Numbered from the stretch's first letter, positions 8,380 through 16,471 are shown. The stretch is DNA of 28,528 nucleotides from Gammaproteobacteria bacterium (GCA_027031685.1 JALVPS010000390.1:1-28528); one strand, 5' to 3'. The notes: a model not told the origin generated them from the letters alone. Numbers and translations: made by a program.

Positions 8380-8606
8380 ACGATATGAAACAGAAGGTGA
8401 TGATCATCGTTTCTTCCACTCCTCGTAAGGCCCGGCATGGGTGTCCAGGAAGTACCGCCTTCCTAGCGGCCTGGCTGGCGGCACGCCGATGTTTCCAGCT
8501 CCCGGGAGCGCCGGCATCTTGCCGGCTTCCTCGTGCACTGCCCTTGCCGGCGGGACGCCGGCGTTCCCGGCAGCGGCGGCCAGTCGGCGCGGGGAGAGAA
8601 CGATGA
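8376..8606 (+). other. Bridging open frame between the two helicase genes
   Basis: A 76-codon frame begins at an ATG overlapping the stop of the giant helicase (ATGA, 8376-8379). It ends with a TGA overlapping the ATG of the UvrD-type helicase (ATGA, 8603-8606). The first 20 or so codons are unremarkable (MNDMKQKVMIIVSSTPRKAR) and the rest is translated repeat. No domain is recognised. It may only carry ribosomes across the spacer, or be chance, since the repeats contain no stop codons. Confidence 0.35.
8504..8568. repeat. Inverted pair of REP-like units in the inter-helicase spacer
   Basis: An inverted unit (8504-8526) faces a direct unit (8546-8568, one change: GTTCCC for GCTCCC), separated by 19 bases, giving a potential long hairpin. 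A decayed copy may lie at about 8474-8497. The hairpin would be transcribed between two co-oriented genes and could affect mRNA decay or the relative level of the downstream helicase. Confidence 0.8.
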
Positions 8607-10726
8607 TCAAGATCAAACCGAAGGTGGCTTTGTCGGCCGATGTGCTTTCGTGCACGGCGAGGCTGCCCCAGGGAGTGCAGCCCAAGGTGGCCAAGTTCGT
8701 TACGCAGTTCCAGGCGGACCCCACGCGCTCCGGGATCAATTACGAAAAGATCCGGGATGCCCGCGACAAGCGCATGCGCTCGGTGCGCATCGACCAGGCC
8801 TACCGCGGCATCGTTTTGGTTCCGGACAAGGGCGATGTCTACCTCCTGTTGTGGATCGACAAGCATGACGACGCCTACGCCTGGGCCAGGCGGCACAAGG
8901 TGGGTATTCATGCCGAGACCGGGACCCTGCAGGTCTTCGTGCCGGAGACGGGCGAGGTTGCAGCGGAGAAGGCCAGAGTCGCTGAGGCCATCGGTCGGCC
9001 CGGTGCCTTCGACGGGCTCAAGGATCGGCAGCTGTTGCGCCTGGGCGTGCCCGAAGAGCAGCTTGCGCTGGTGCGCGGGGTCCATGACGAGCTGGAACTA
9101 GATGCGATCGAGGACCGCCTGCCGCAGGAGGCCTATGAAGGCCTGTTCCTCTACCTGGCGGGCACGCCCTATGAGGAGATCATCAATGAGCGGGAGCAGG
9201 TCGCGGCAGTCGATGTCAACGACTTCTCCGCCGCCTTGCAGCGGTTGAGCACCCAGAGCCGTTTCTATGTGGCCGAGGACGAGGTGGAGCTCCAGCGCAT
9301 GCTCAATGCGCCGCTCGATCAATGGCGGGTCTTCCTGCACCCCTCGCAGCGCAGGTTGGCGACCGGGATCAAGAACGGGCCGGTGCGCGTCCTCGGTGGG
9401 GCGGGCACCGGCAAGACGGTGGTGGCCATGCACCGCACCCGATGGCTGTTGGAGAACGATCCGGAGGCCAGGGTCCTGTTCACCACCTTCACCCGCAATC
9501 TGGCCATGGATATCGAGGAGAACCTGCGCTCGATCTGCTCGCCGGAACTCATGCGGCGCGTGGAGGTGGTGAATCTGGACCAGTGGGTGGCGAACTACCT
9601 GCGCAAAAAGAACTATGACTATCGCATCGAGTACGACGCGGACAATGTCCACTGGAGACAGGCCCTGGATCTCGCTCCGGCGGAGCTCGGGCTGCCGGAT
9701 GCCTTCTACCGCGAGGAATGGGAGCGGGTCGTACAGCCACAGAATATCCGGACGCTGGACGAGTACAAGCAGGCCTCCCGTATCGGTCGCGGCACACGGT
9801 TGACCCGCAAGAGCCGGATCGCCATCTGGCCGGTCTTCGAGGAATACAGAAACTTGCTCATGGCCAACGGGCTGCGCGAGGTGGAGGACGCCTACGCGGA
9901 TGCCGCTGCACTGATCAGTGAGGACAGCGCGGGGCTGCCCTACACATCCATAGTCGTCGATGAAGCGCAGGACATGGGCGTACAGGCCTTCCGCCTGCTG
10001 CGGGCCATGGTGCCGGAAGGCCCCAATGACCTGTTCATCGTGGGCGATGGGCATCAGCGCATCTATGCGCGCAACAAGGTCGTGCTCAGCCGGTGCGGGA
10101 TCAACATACGGGGGCGATCCCGCCGCCTGCGCATCAATTATCGGACCACTGACGAGATCCGGCGTTGGGCGGTCAACCTGCTGGAGGGCTGCCCGGTGGA
10201 TGACCTGGATGGCGGCAGTGACACCACGCAAGGGTACAAGTCACTGACCCACGGGAACCCGCCCCAGCGAGAGGTGTTTTCGAGCGCCGCGGAACAAAAC
10301 GCATTCATCGTCAACTTGCTGGAGCAGCGCGGGCGCGAGGGTACTCCTCTGGAATCCATTTGTATCACTGCAAGAACGAAGGCGGAGTTGAAAAAAGTGG
10401 CCGACGCCTTGCGCGAAAAAGGTATTGGCTGCTACTTGCTCGAACGTGACTCCCTGGACCGGGGGCATCCGGGCGCGGTGCGCCTGGCGACCATGCATCG
10501 CGTCAAGGGCCTCGAGTTCGATGAGATGATCCTGGCCAGCATCAACCGTGGCCTGGTGCCGCTGGAGAAGGCGCTGTCGTCCAAGGGTGACGCTGTAGAA
10601 CGCAAGGCCGCGGACTTGCAGGAGCGTGCCTTGCTATACGTGGCCATCACCCGGGCCAAAAAGCGCGCCACCGTGTTGTCGTATGGCGAAGCGAGCGAGT
10701 ACCTGAAAAGCCCGGCGATCGGCTGA
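8603..10726 (+). CDS. UvrD/Rep-type helicase with RelE/ParE-like N-terminal domain
   Basis: SF1 helicase of 707 residues. Walker A is GGAGTGKT (265-272), Walker B is DEAQD (453-457), followed by LFIVGDGHQRIY. Motif V is TMHRVKGLEFDE and motif VI is YVAITRAKKR (from 679). Residues of about 1-115 (for example KRMRSVRIDQAYRGIVLV and YLLLWIDKHDDAYAWARRHK) have the short, basic, beta-rich look of a RelE/ParE toxin fold; this is pattern recognition only. The ATG at 8603 has GGGGAGAG just upstream. The frame is open back to 8441, but that part is translated repeat. With the preceding giant helicase it forms a same-strand pair, suggesting the two act together on DNA. The ATP-binding motifs appear intact. 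Confidence 0.85.
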   Translation: MIKIKPKVALSADVLSCTARLPQGVQPKVAKFVTQFQADPTRSGINYEKIRDARDKRMRSVRIDQAYRGIVLVPDKGDVYLLLWIDKHDDAYAWARRHKVGIHAETGTLQVFVPETGEVAAEKARVAEAIGRPGAFDGLKDRQLLRLGVPEEQLALVRGVHDELELDAIEDRLPQEAYEGLFLYLAGTPYEEIINEREQVAAVDVNDFSAALQRLSTQSRFYVAEDEVELQRMLNAPLDQWRVFLHPSQRRLATGIKNGPVRVLGGAGTGKTVVAMHRTRWLLENDPEARVLFTTFTRNLAMDIEENLRSICSPELMRRVEVVNLDQWVANYLRKKNYDYRIEYDADNVHWRQALDLAPAELGLPDAFYREEWERVVQPQNIRTLDEYKQASRIGRGTRLTRKSRIAIWPVFEEYRNLLMANGLREVEDAYADAAALISEDSAGLPYTSIVVDEAQDMGVQAFRLLRAMVPEGPNDLFIVGDGHQRIYARNKVVLSRCGINIRGRSRRLRINYRTTDEIRRWAVNLLEGCPVDDLDGGSDTTQGYKSLTHGNPPQREVFSSAAEQNAFIVNLLEQRGREGTPLESICITARTKAELKKVADALREKGIGCYLLERDSLDRGHPGAVRLATMHRVKGLEFDEMILASINRGLVPLEKALSSKGDAVERKAADLQERALLYVAITRAKKRATVLSYGEASEYLKSPAIG

Positions 10727-10799
10727 GCCGAAGGGTCGAGTGTCGTCGGGGGTGGATTCGGGTTTGGGGTGCAGCTGGCCAGCCGCCATGTAGTGGGGG

Positions 10800-10825
10800 C
10801 GGGAACTGCGCCTCCCGTGGTTTTT
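10800..10825 (+). terminator. Weak terminator candidate after the UvrD-type helicase
   Basis: CGGGA (10800-10804) and TCCCG (10813-10817) form a 5-bp stem with an 8-base loop, followed by TGG and five T (10821-10825). It lies 74 bases after the helicase stop and before the convergent globin gene. The stem is short, so confidence is low. Confidence 0.35.
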
Positions 10826-10843
10826 CTGCGCCGTGGTGGGCGC

Positions 10844-11254
10844 TCAGTCCGGCCGGTTGCGCATGTGGTCGGCGGTGCGGAAGAAGGCCTGGTCCAGGTG
10901 GGCGCGCAGCGGTCCGTCGATGCCCAGTTCGTCCAGGGCCTGGCCCATGCACAACAGCCACTGGTCGCGCTCGCGCGTGCCGATGGGGAAGGGCAGGTGG
11001 CGACGGCGCAGCATGGGGTGGCCGTATTCCTGCACGTACAGGGGCGGGCCGCCCAGCCAGCCGGACAGGAACTTGAACAGCTTGTCGCGGGCGTGGTCCA
11101 GGTTCTCCCCGTGCAGGCGGCGCACTTCCCAGGCCTCGGGCAGGTTGTCCATGAGGTCGTAGAAGCGGTCCACCAGCTTGCGCACGCCCTCGGCGCCGCC
11201 CAGCAGGTCGTAGGGGGTGGCATCCGGCGAAGGAGTCTGACGTTCGTTCTGCAT
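10844..11254 (-). CDS. Group II truncated haemoglobin
   Basis: Haem protein of 136 residues of the 2-over-2 globin type, probably binding O2, NO or peroxide in the cytoplasm. Features of group II (GlbO/YjbI-like) are Phe31-Tyr32 at B9/B10, the stretch GHPMLRRRHLPFPIG with proximal His86, and Trp99 in RDQWLLCM at G8. Length is normal. The ATG at 11254 fits the domain start; the frame is open further upstream but overlaps the neighbouring gene there. Eight bases separate it from the upstream 127-residue protein, so the two are probably co-transcribed. Physiological substrate is not determinable from sequence. Confidence 0.9.
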   Translation of the reverse strand: MQNERQTPSPDATPYDLLGGAEGVRKLVDRFYDLMDNLPEAWEVRRLHGENLDHARDKLFKFLSGWLGGPPLYVQEYGHPMLRRRHLPFPIGTRERDQWLLCMGQALDELGIDGPLRAHLDQAFFRTADHMRNRPD

Positions 11255-11262
11255 GGCGGGCC

Positions 11263-11646
11263 TCAGTGGCGGAAGAACTGCACCGGCCGCTCCATGGCCG
11301 ACTCCTCGTAGCTGCGGTCGAAGACCAGCTCGATGGCCATGTCCTGTTCGTTGCCCTGGGCGCGCACCTGCTGCAGCTCCGGCAGGCGGTTGGCCAGCCA
11401 GGTACACATGGCGCCGGCCACGTTGTCCTGCTCGTCGAACAGGGCGTTGATCATGGTATTGGCGACGTACTGGGCGCGCTGCAGCAGGTCGGGCGATTCG
11501 ATGCGCTCCTCGCCCAGGCGGATGCCGCTGTCCAGCTTGGCGTCCATGTCGTCCAGAAAGCGCAGCTGCAGGCCGGGCAGGCGCTGGTTGCGGTCGTATT
11601 CGAGGATCTTGGCGCCGTTCACGACGACGACGAGTTTGGGCTTCAT
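11263..11646 (-). CDS. Conserved-looking small cytoplasmic protein, unknown function
   Basis: Protein of 127 residues, not recognised. It begins MKPKLVVVVNGAKILEYDRN, with a beta-strand-like start, then a charged helical middle, and ends ERPVQFFRH. No signal peptide, membrane segment or cofactor motif is visible. It lies immediately upstream of the truncated globin gene (8-base gap) and 76 bases downstream of the mfd stop. The tight spacing to the globin suggests a shared transcript and possibly a related role. Confidence 0.7.
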   Translation of the reverse strand: MKPKLVVVVNGAKILEYDRNQRLPGLQLRFLDDMDAKLDSGIRLGEERIESPDLLQRAQYVANTMINALFDEQDNVAGAMCTWLANRLPELQQVRAQGNEQDMAIELVFDRSYEESAMERPVQFFRH

Positions 11647-11722
11647 GGCAGGTTCCCGGCAGTGGCGACGGGGGCAATCTGCCAGCCTGGCGCGCGGCGG
11701 GCAAGTAACCCCATGCGCGCGC

Positions 11723-14700
11723 TCAGGCGGCGGCCTGGGTGGGGTCCAGTTCCTGCAGGAAGGCCTGCAGCCACTCCAGCGGGCGCTCGGCCTCGTCGGC
11801 GTCCAAGGTGAAGTGCAGCTTCTCCTGCCCCTGCAGGCGATACTTGTCGGGCCGCTGCTGGATGCGCTGCAGCAGGCGGCCCACGTCGATGCGCGGCTCG
11901 GCGTCGAACAGGATGCGACCGCTGTCGCCGGCCAGGTCCAGCTTGCGGATGCCGAGCGGCTGGGCCAGCAGCTTGACGCGCGCGTTCTCGAACAGCTGCC
12001 GGGCCGGGTCCGGCAGCAGGCCGAAGCGGTCCACCAGCTCCACCTGCAGCTCGTGCAGCTCCGCCTCGCTGGCGGCGCTGGCGATGCGCTTGTAGAGGAT
12101 GAGCCGCTCGTGCACGTCCGGCACGTAGTCCTCCGGCAGCAGGGCGGGCCGGCCCAGGTCCACCTCGGTGGCGTGGCGGGCGGCGGACACGTCCTCCGGC
12201 AGCTGGCCGGACTTGAGGGCCTTTACGGCGCGCTCCAGCAGCTGGTTGTAGAGGGTGAAGCCGATCTCCTGGATCTGGCCGCTCTGCTCGTCGCCCAGCA
12301 GCTCGCCGGCGCCGCGGATCTCCAGGTCGTGGGTGGCCAGGGTGAAGCCCACACCCAGGTCCTCCAGCGACTCGATGGCCTCCAGGCGCTTGATGGCGTC
12401 CGGCGTCATGGCCTTGCGCGGCGGCGTAATGAGGTAGGCGTAGGCGCGGTGGTGGGAGCGGCCCACCCGTCCGCGCAGCTGGTGCAGCTGGGCCAGGCCG
12501 AAGCGGTCGGCGCGGTTGATGATGATGGTGTTGGCGCTGGGCACGTCGATGCCCGTCTCGATGATGGTGGTGCACACCAGCACGTTGAAGCGCTGGTGCA
12601 CGAAGTCCAGCATGACCTGCTCCAGGTCGTGCTCGCGCATCTGGCCGTGGGCCACGCGGATGCCCGCCTCCGGCACCAGCTCGGCCAGCTCGCGGGCCGC
12701 CTTGTCGATGGTCTTGACCTCGTTGTGCAGGAAGTACACCTGCCCGCCGCGGCGGATCTCGCGCTGCACGGCCTCCTGGATCATGACCGCGTTCCACTCG
12801 GAGACGAAGGTCTTGATGGCATGGCGCTGCAGCGGCGGGGTGGCGATGATGGACAGGTCGCGCAGCCCGGCCAGGGAGAAGTTGAGCGTGCGCGGGATGG
12901 GCGTGGCGGTGAGGGTGAGCACGTCCACCTCGGCGCGCAGCGACTTGAGGTGCTCCTTGTGGCGCACGCCGAAGCGCTGCTCCTCGTCGATGATGACCAG
13001 CCCCAGGTTCTTGAACCTGACGTCCTTCTGCAGCAGCTTGTGGGTGCCGATGATGATGTCCACCTTGCCCTCGGCCAGGTCCTGCAGGACGGCCTTCTGC
13101 TGCCTGGGGCTCTTGAAGCGCGACAGGGACTCGACGCGGATGGGCCAGTCGGCGAAGCGGTCGGCGAAGGTCTGGCCGTGCTGCTGGGCCAGCAGGGTGG
13201 TGGGCACCAGCACGGCCACCTGGCGGCCGGTGCTGGCCACCACGAAGGCGGCGCGCATGGCCACCTCGGTCTTGCCGAAGCCCACGTCGCCGCAGATGAC
13301 GCGGTCGGTGGGCCGCTCGGAGGCCAGGTCCTTGAGCACGGCGTCGATGGCCGCCTGCTGGTCCTCGGTCTCCTCGAAGGGGAAGGCGCTGGCGAAGGCC
13401 TGGTATTCCTGCGGGTCGAAGGGGAAGGCGTGGCCGCTGCGGGCGGCGCGGCGGGCGTAGATCTCCAGCAGCTCGGCCGCCACGTCGCGCGCCTTCTGCG
13501 CCGCCTTGCGTTTGGCCCGCTCCCACTGGCCGCTACCCAGCTTGTGCAGCGGCGCGTGCTCGGCGTCGGCGCCGGTGTAGCGGCTGATGAGGTGCAGGGA
13601 GGACACCGGCACATACAGCTTGTCGCCGCCGGCGTACTCCAGGGTCAGGTACTCCGCCTCGCCGCCGCCCACGTCCAGCCGCTGCAGGCCGCGGTAGCGG
13701 CCCACGCCGTGGTCCTCGTGCACCACCGGCGCGCCGATGTGCAGGTCGGTGAGGTTGCGCACGATGGCGTCGGCGTCGCGCGTGGGGCGGCGGCGCCGGC
13801 GCGCCGGGCGGGCGTGCTGCGGCAGCAGGGCGCCCTCCGGCACCAGGGCCACGCCGTCGGCGGGCAGCACGAAACCCTCCGCCACCGGCGCCACGGTGAT
13901 GGTGGCGGGCTGGCCGGCGGACAGGCAGGCCTGCCAGTCGGGCTGCGGGCGGGGACGCAGGTCGTAGGGGTGCAGGACGTCGATGAGCGCCTCGCGCCGG
14001 CCAGCCGAGTCCGCGCAGAACACCACGCGCGTCCCGGCCTGGTGGGCCAGCCACTGCCGCAGGGCGGCGGCGGGCTCCGCCTGGCGGGGCTTGAGGGACA
14101 GGTCGGGCAGGGGCGCGCTGGCGAAGTTGACCCGCCCCGGGCCGGGCGGCAGCGCCTGGCGGTGCAGGGTGAGCCCCGGCCGCCCGGCCAGGCGGGCGAA
14201 GGCCTCCTCCGGCGGCAGGCAGATCTCCTCCGGCGTCAGCAGGGGGCGCTCGATGTCGTGACGGCGCTGCTCGTAGCGCGCCTGCACGCTCTGGAAGAAG
14301 GTCTCCGCCTGGCTGGCGGTGTCGGCCAGCTGCACGAACAGGGCGTCCTCCGGCAGGTAGTCGAACAGGGTGGCGGTGTCCTCGAAGAACAGCGGCAGGT
14401 AGTACTCGATGCCGCCCACCGGGCTGCCGGCGGACACGCTGCGGTAGATCTGGCTGGCGTTGGGATCGCCCTCGAAGCGCTCGCGGTAGCGGCGCCGGAA
14501 CTGGCGGATGCCGGCCTCGTCCAGGGGGAACTCGCGGGCCGGCAGCAGGCGCACCGCCTCCAGGCGGTCGGTGGAGCGCTGCGTCTCCGGATCGAAGCGG
14601 CGCAGGGTGTCGATCTCGTCGTCGAACAGGTCGATGCGGAACGGCGCCGCGCTGCCCATGGGGAACACGTCGATGATGGCGCCGCGCACGGCGAATTCGC

Positions 14701-15220
14701 CGTGTGTGTACACCTGGCTCACGGCCCGGTAGCCGGCCCGCTCCAGGCGGGCGCGGAAGACCTCCACGTCCAGCCGGTCGCCCACGCGCAGGTCAAAGGC
14801 GTGGGCGGCCAGGTAGTCGGGCGGCGCCAGCCGCTGCAGGAAGGTGGACACCGGCAGCACCAGCAGCCCCTCACGCAGGCCGGCCAGGCCGCTCAGCACG
14901 CGCAGGCGCTCGGAGACGATGTCCTCGTGGGGGGAGAACAGGTCGTAGGGCAGGGTCTCCCAGTCCGGCAGGTGGTGCACGATGTGCGCCTTCTGCGCCA
15001 GGAAGAAGCGCGCCTCCTGCTCCAGCTGGTCGGCGCTGTGGCTGTCCGGCGCCAGCAGTACCACCAGGCGCCGGGCGCGGCGCGCCAGCTCGGCCGCGGC
15101 CAGCGACAGGCTGGCGCCGTACAGCCGGCCCCACTCGGGGTGGCTACGCGCCAGCGCGGACAGGTCCTGTTGCAGCAGGGGACGGGGCGTGTCGGACACG
15201 GGACGGGGATCGCTCGGCAT
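11723..15220 (-). CDS. mfd: Transcription-repair coupling factor Mfd
   Basis: Mfd removes RNA polymerase stalled at DNA lesions and recruits UvrA for nucleotide excision repair. At 1165 residues it is full length. The N-terminal UvrB-like module spans roughly 20-350. The CarD-like polymerase-interaction domain is near 490-560 (PVVHEDHGVGRYRGL, YVPVSSLHLISRY). The RecG-like motor has Walker A GDVGFGKT (644-651), the DEEQ box (745-748), TATPIPRT and RGRVGRSHHRAYAYL. The C-terminal domain follows (LYNQLLERAVKALK). The ATG at 15220 matches the usual N-terminus. The gene is not in an obvious operon; the space upstream holds hairpins (15272-15347) that may insulate it from the rhodanese gene. Confidence 0.97.
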   Translation of the reverse strand: MPSDPRPVSDTPRPLLQQDLSALARSHPEWGRLYGASLSLAAAELARRARRLVVLLAPDSHSADQLEQEARFFLAQKAHIVHHLPDWETLPYDLFSPHEDIVSERLRVLSGLAGLREGLLVLPVSTFLQRLAPPDYLAAHAFDLRVGDRLDVEVFRARLERAGYRAVSQVYTHGEFAVRGAIIDVFPMGSAAPFRIDLFDDEIDTLRRFDPETQRSTDRLEAVRLLPAREFPLDEAGIRQFRRRYRERFEGDPNASQIYRSVSAGSPVGGIEYYLPLFFEDTATLFDYLPEDALFVQLADTASQAETFFQSVQARYEQRRHDIERPLLTPEEICLPPEEAFARLAGRPGLTLHRQALPPGPGRVNFASAPLPDLSLKPRQAEPAAALRQWLAHQAGTRVVFCADSAGRREALIDVLHPYDLRPRPQPDWQACLSAGQPATITVAPVAEGFVLPADGVALVPEGALLPQHARPARRRRRPTRDADAIVRNLTDLHIGAPVVHEDHGVGRYRGLQRLDVGGGEAEYLTLEYAGGDKLYVPVSSLHLISRYTGADAEHAPLHKLGSGQWERAKRKAAQKARDVAAELLEIYARRAARSGHAFPFDPQEYQAFASAFPFEETEDQQAAIDAVLKDLASERPTDRVICGDVGFGKTEVAMRAAFVVASTGRQVAVLVPTTLLAQQHGQTFADRFADWPIRVESLSRFKSPRQQKAVLQDLAEGKVDIIIGTHKLLQKDVRFKNLGLVIIDEEQRFGVRHKEHLKSLRAEVDVLTLTATPIPRTLNFSLAGLRDLSIIATPPLQRHAIKTFVSEWNAVMIQEAVQREIRRGGQVYFLHNEVKTIDKAARELAELVPEAGIRVAHGQMREHDLEQVMLDFVHQRFNVLVCTTIIETGIDVPSANTIIINRADRFGLAQLHQLRGRVGRSHHRAYAYLITPPRKAMTPDAIKRLEAIESLEDLGVGFTLATHDLEIRGAGELLGDEQSGQIQEIGFTLYNQLLERAVKALKSGQLPEDVSAARHATEVDLGRPALLPEDYVPDVHERLILYKRIASAASEAELHELQVELVDRFGLLPDPARQLFENARVKLLAQPLGIRKLDLAGDSGRILFDAEPRIDVGRLLQRIQQRPDKYRLQGQEKLHFTLDADEAERPLEWLQAFLQELDPTQAAA

Positions 15221-15271
15221 GGGGCCGGAAGTGTGGGCACGGGCAGGGCGGAAATCAAGGCGGCCGGCCCC

Positions 15272-15347
15272 GAACGAGGCGAGGCGACGGACCGGAGTCC
15301 GCCGCCTCGTTCACTCTGTCAGGAGGGCGGCGGTTCCGTCCGCCGCC
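15272..15347. terminator. Tandem GC-rich hairpins between rhodanese and mfd
   Basis: GAACGAGGC (15272-15280) pairs exactly with GCCTCGTTC (15304-15312), and the stem can extend inward. A second hairpin has GGCGGCGG (15326-15333) pairing with CCGCCGCC (15340-15347) around a 6-base loop. Both are transcribed just after the rhodanese stop on the minus strand. There is no clear U-tract, so this may be an imperfect terminator or an mRNA-stabilising structure. Confidence 0.45.
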
Positions 15348-15356
15348 GGGTGATGC

Positions 15357-16067
15357 TCAGGGCTTGGCGGTGGACAGGCCCAGGATGTGCCAGTCCTGCA
15401 TGCCGCCGCGATACCACTTGATCTTCTCGGCCGGGTAGCCGAACTTGAGCAGGTTCTTGATGTTGTTGGGCGACTGGCCGCACCACATGCCGTTGCAGAA
15501 CATGACCAGCGTCTTGGCGTTGGAGAAGTCGAATACCTTGCTGGTGTCGCCCGCGGCGATGGCCTCGTCCACCGCGAAGGCGTCGGCCCCCTTGGCCAGC
15601 TTCACGTTGAACTGCTCGGTCATGATCTTGATGATGCCGTCGGTGGTGGCGCCCTTCTTGGGATTGAGCTTGGTCCAGGGGATATTGATCGCGCCCGGGA
15701 TGGTGCCCTTGGCCACCCAGTCCGGCGTGCGCGAGTCGACGACCAGGATCTCGTCATCCTTGCCCTTGTTGTATTTCTCGTCCAGGTAGTGGATCACCTC
15801 CACCTCGCCCAGGGTCTCCACGCCCGGCGCCAGCTTGATGGGCTGGATGCAGAACGGCGGACAGGGTCGCGAGGTCTTGGCGAAGGCCGGATCGACGGTG
15901 GCCTTGTTGTCCTGGTTGCGCTTGATCTCGAACGGCTTGCCGTTGTGCTTCACCGTGATGCTCATGAGATCGGGCGTGATGCCCACCGGCTTGCCGGCCA
16001 GGGCGGTCCCGCCGGCGACCAGTCCGGTGGCCAGGGCTGCCGTCAGCAAGAGCGATTTCAGTTTCAT
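15357..16067 (-). CDS. Exported rhodanese-domain protein
   Basis: Protein of 236 residues with a clear signal peptide (MKLKSLLLTAALATGLVAGG, then TALA before GKP), so probably periplasmic. The rhodanese domain covers about 85-235: VVDSRTPDWVAKGTIPGAIN, then the candidate catalytic loop FCNGMWCGQSP with Cys191, then GYPAEKIKWYRGGMQDW. A second cysteine, Cys196, lies in the loop, and a CPPFC pair (Cys69/Cys73) precedes the domain. Such proteins bind or transfer sulfane sulfur; the substrate is unknown. The ATG at 16067 is chosen over the GTG at 16073 because AGGAGG ends 9 bases before the ATG but only 3 before the GTG. It is probably co-transcribed with the small acidic exported protein upstream. 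Confidence 0.85.
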   Translation of the reverse strand: MKLKSLLLTAALATGLVAGGTALAGKPVGITPDLMSITVKHNGKPFEIKRNQDNKATVDPAFAKTSRPCPPFCIQPIKLAPGVETLGEVEVIHYLDEKYNKGKDDEILVVDSRTPDWVAKGTIPGAINIPWTKLNPKKGATTDGIIKIMTEQFNVKLAKGADAFAVDEAIAAGDTSKVFDFSNAKTLVMFCNGMWCGQSPNNIKNLLKFGYPAEKIKWYRGGMQDWHILGLSTAKP

Positions 16068-16193
16068 TTGCACAATCCTCCTTTGGATGTTGGCTTTGGT
16101 GGTGTGTGCCGGGATGGCACGGGGGTCGCCCCGCGGCTGCGGGACGAAACAAGCGGGGTGGAACAGGGCGGGCGCTGCGGCGGCACGGGCGGC

Positions 16194-16373
16194 TCACTCG
16201 CAGTCGGGTTCCTCGTCGCCTTCCTGGGAGTCGGGATTCTGGGCCTTGCCCTCCTCCGCCTGGGCGCCGCACGCGGGCAGGGCCTGCGAGCCGCTGGCCA
16301 GCGGGCCGGCGGCGGCGAGGGCGGGCAGCAGGGCGAACAGCAGGGGCAGAACGATGCGAAGTGTGGTGATCAT
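16194..16373 (-). CDS. Small exported acidic protein with two cysteines
   Basis: Only 59 residues. MITTLRIVLPLLFALLPALA is a signal peptide, with likely cleavage near ALAAAG. The mature part is about 37 residues, very acidic, with Cys35 and Cys58 that could form a disulfide. No family is recognised. The ATG at 16373 has AGGGA upstream, and the promoter at 16417-16445 lies shortly before it. The frame is open further upstream, but those codons cover the promoter. It is followed after 126 bases by the exported rhodanese on the same strand, suggesting a shared sulfur-related periplasmic role. Confidence 0.65.
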   Translation of the reverse strand: MITTLRIVLPLLFALLPALAAAGPLASGSQALPACGAQAEEGKAQNPDSQEGDEEPDCE

Positions 16374-16416
16374 GGGGCTTCCCTGGTGGTGATGTGTTAT
16401 CGGAATGGTTCGGAGG

Positions 16417-16445
16417 TTTCTAGCATCGCCCCCCGTGACGGTCAA
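16417..16445 (-). promoter_or_regulatory. Sigma70-type promoter for the small exported protein and rhodanese
   Basis: Read on the minus strand: TTGACC (16445-16440), a 17-base spacer, then TAGAAA (16422-16417), preceded by TGC as an extended -10. Transcription would start near 16410, about 37 bases before the ATG at 16373. An AT-rich tract upstream (16446-16484) resembles an UP element and stands out in this GC-rich region. Confidence 0.7.
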
Positions 16446-16457
16446 TAGCCGAGGTTT

Positions 16458-16471
16458 ATTAACACATTAAT
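16458..16471. promoter_or_regulatory. AT-rich palindrome upstream of the promoter
   Basis: ATTAA, four bases, TTAAT is a perfect 5-4-5 inverted repeat lying 13 bases upstream of the -35 box. The geometry equals that of FNR/CRP-type sites, but the arms do not match the FNR consensus (TTGAT). It could be an activator or ArsR-type repressor site, or simply part of the AT-rich UP region. Confidence 0.3.

Noticed and set aside
8404..8470. Minus-strand fragment reading YFLDTHAGPYEEWKKR, reminiscent of a PIN toxin start
   Set aside because: Only a few residues resemble VapC N-termini and the frame then stops; most likely chance in the spacer.
11333..15421. A 1362-codon open frame on the plus strand
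   Set aside because: It is antisense to mfd, which is unmistakable. Its translation is rich in Val, Gly, Leu, Gln and His as expected for an antisense frame in a GC-rich gene, with no recognisable domain.
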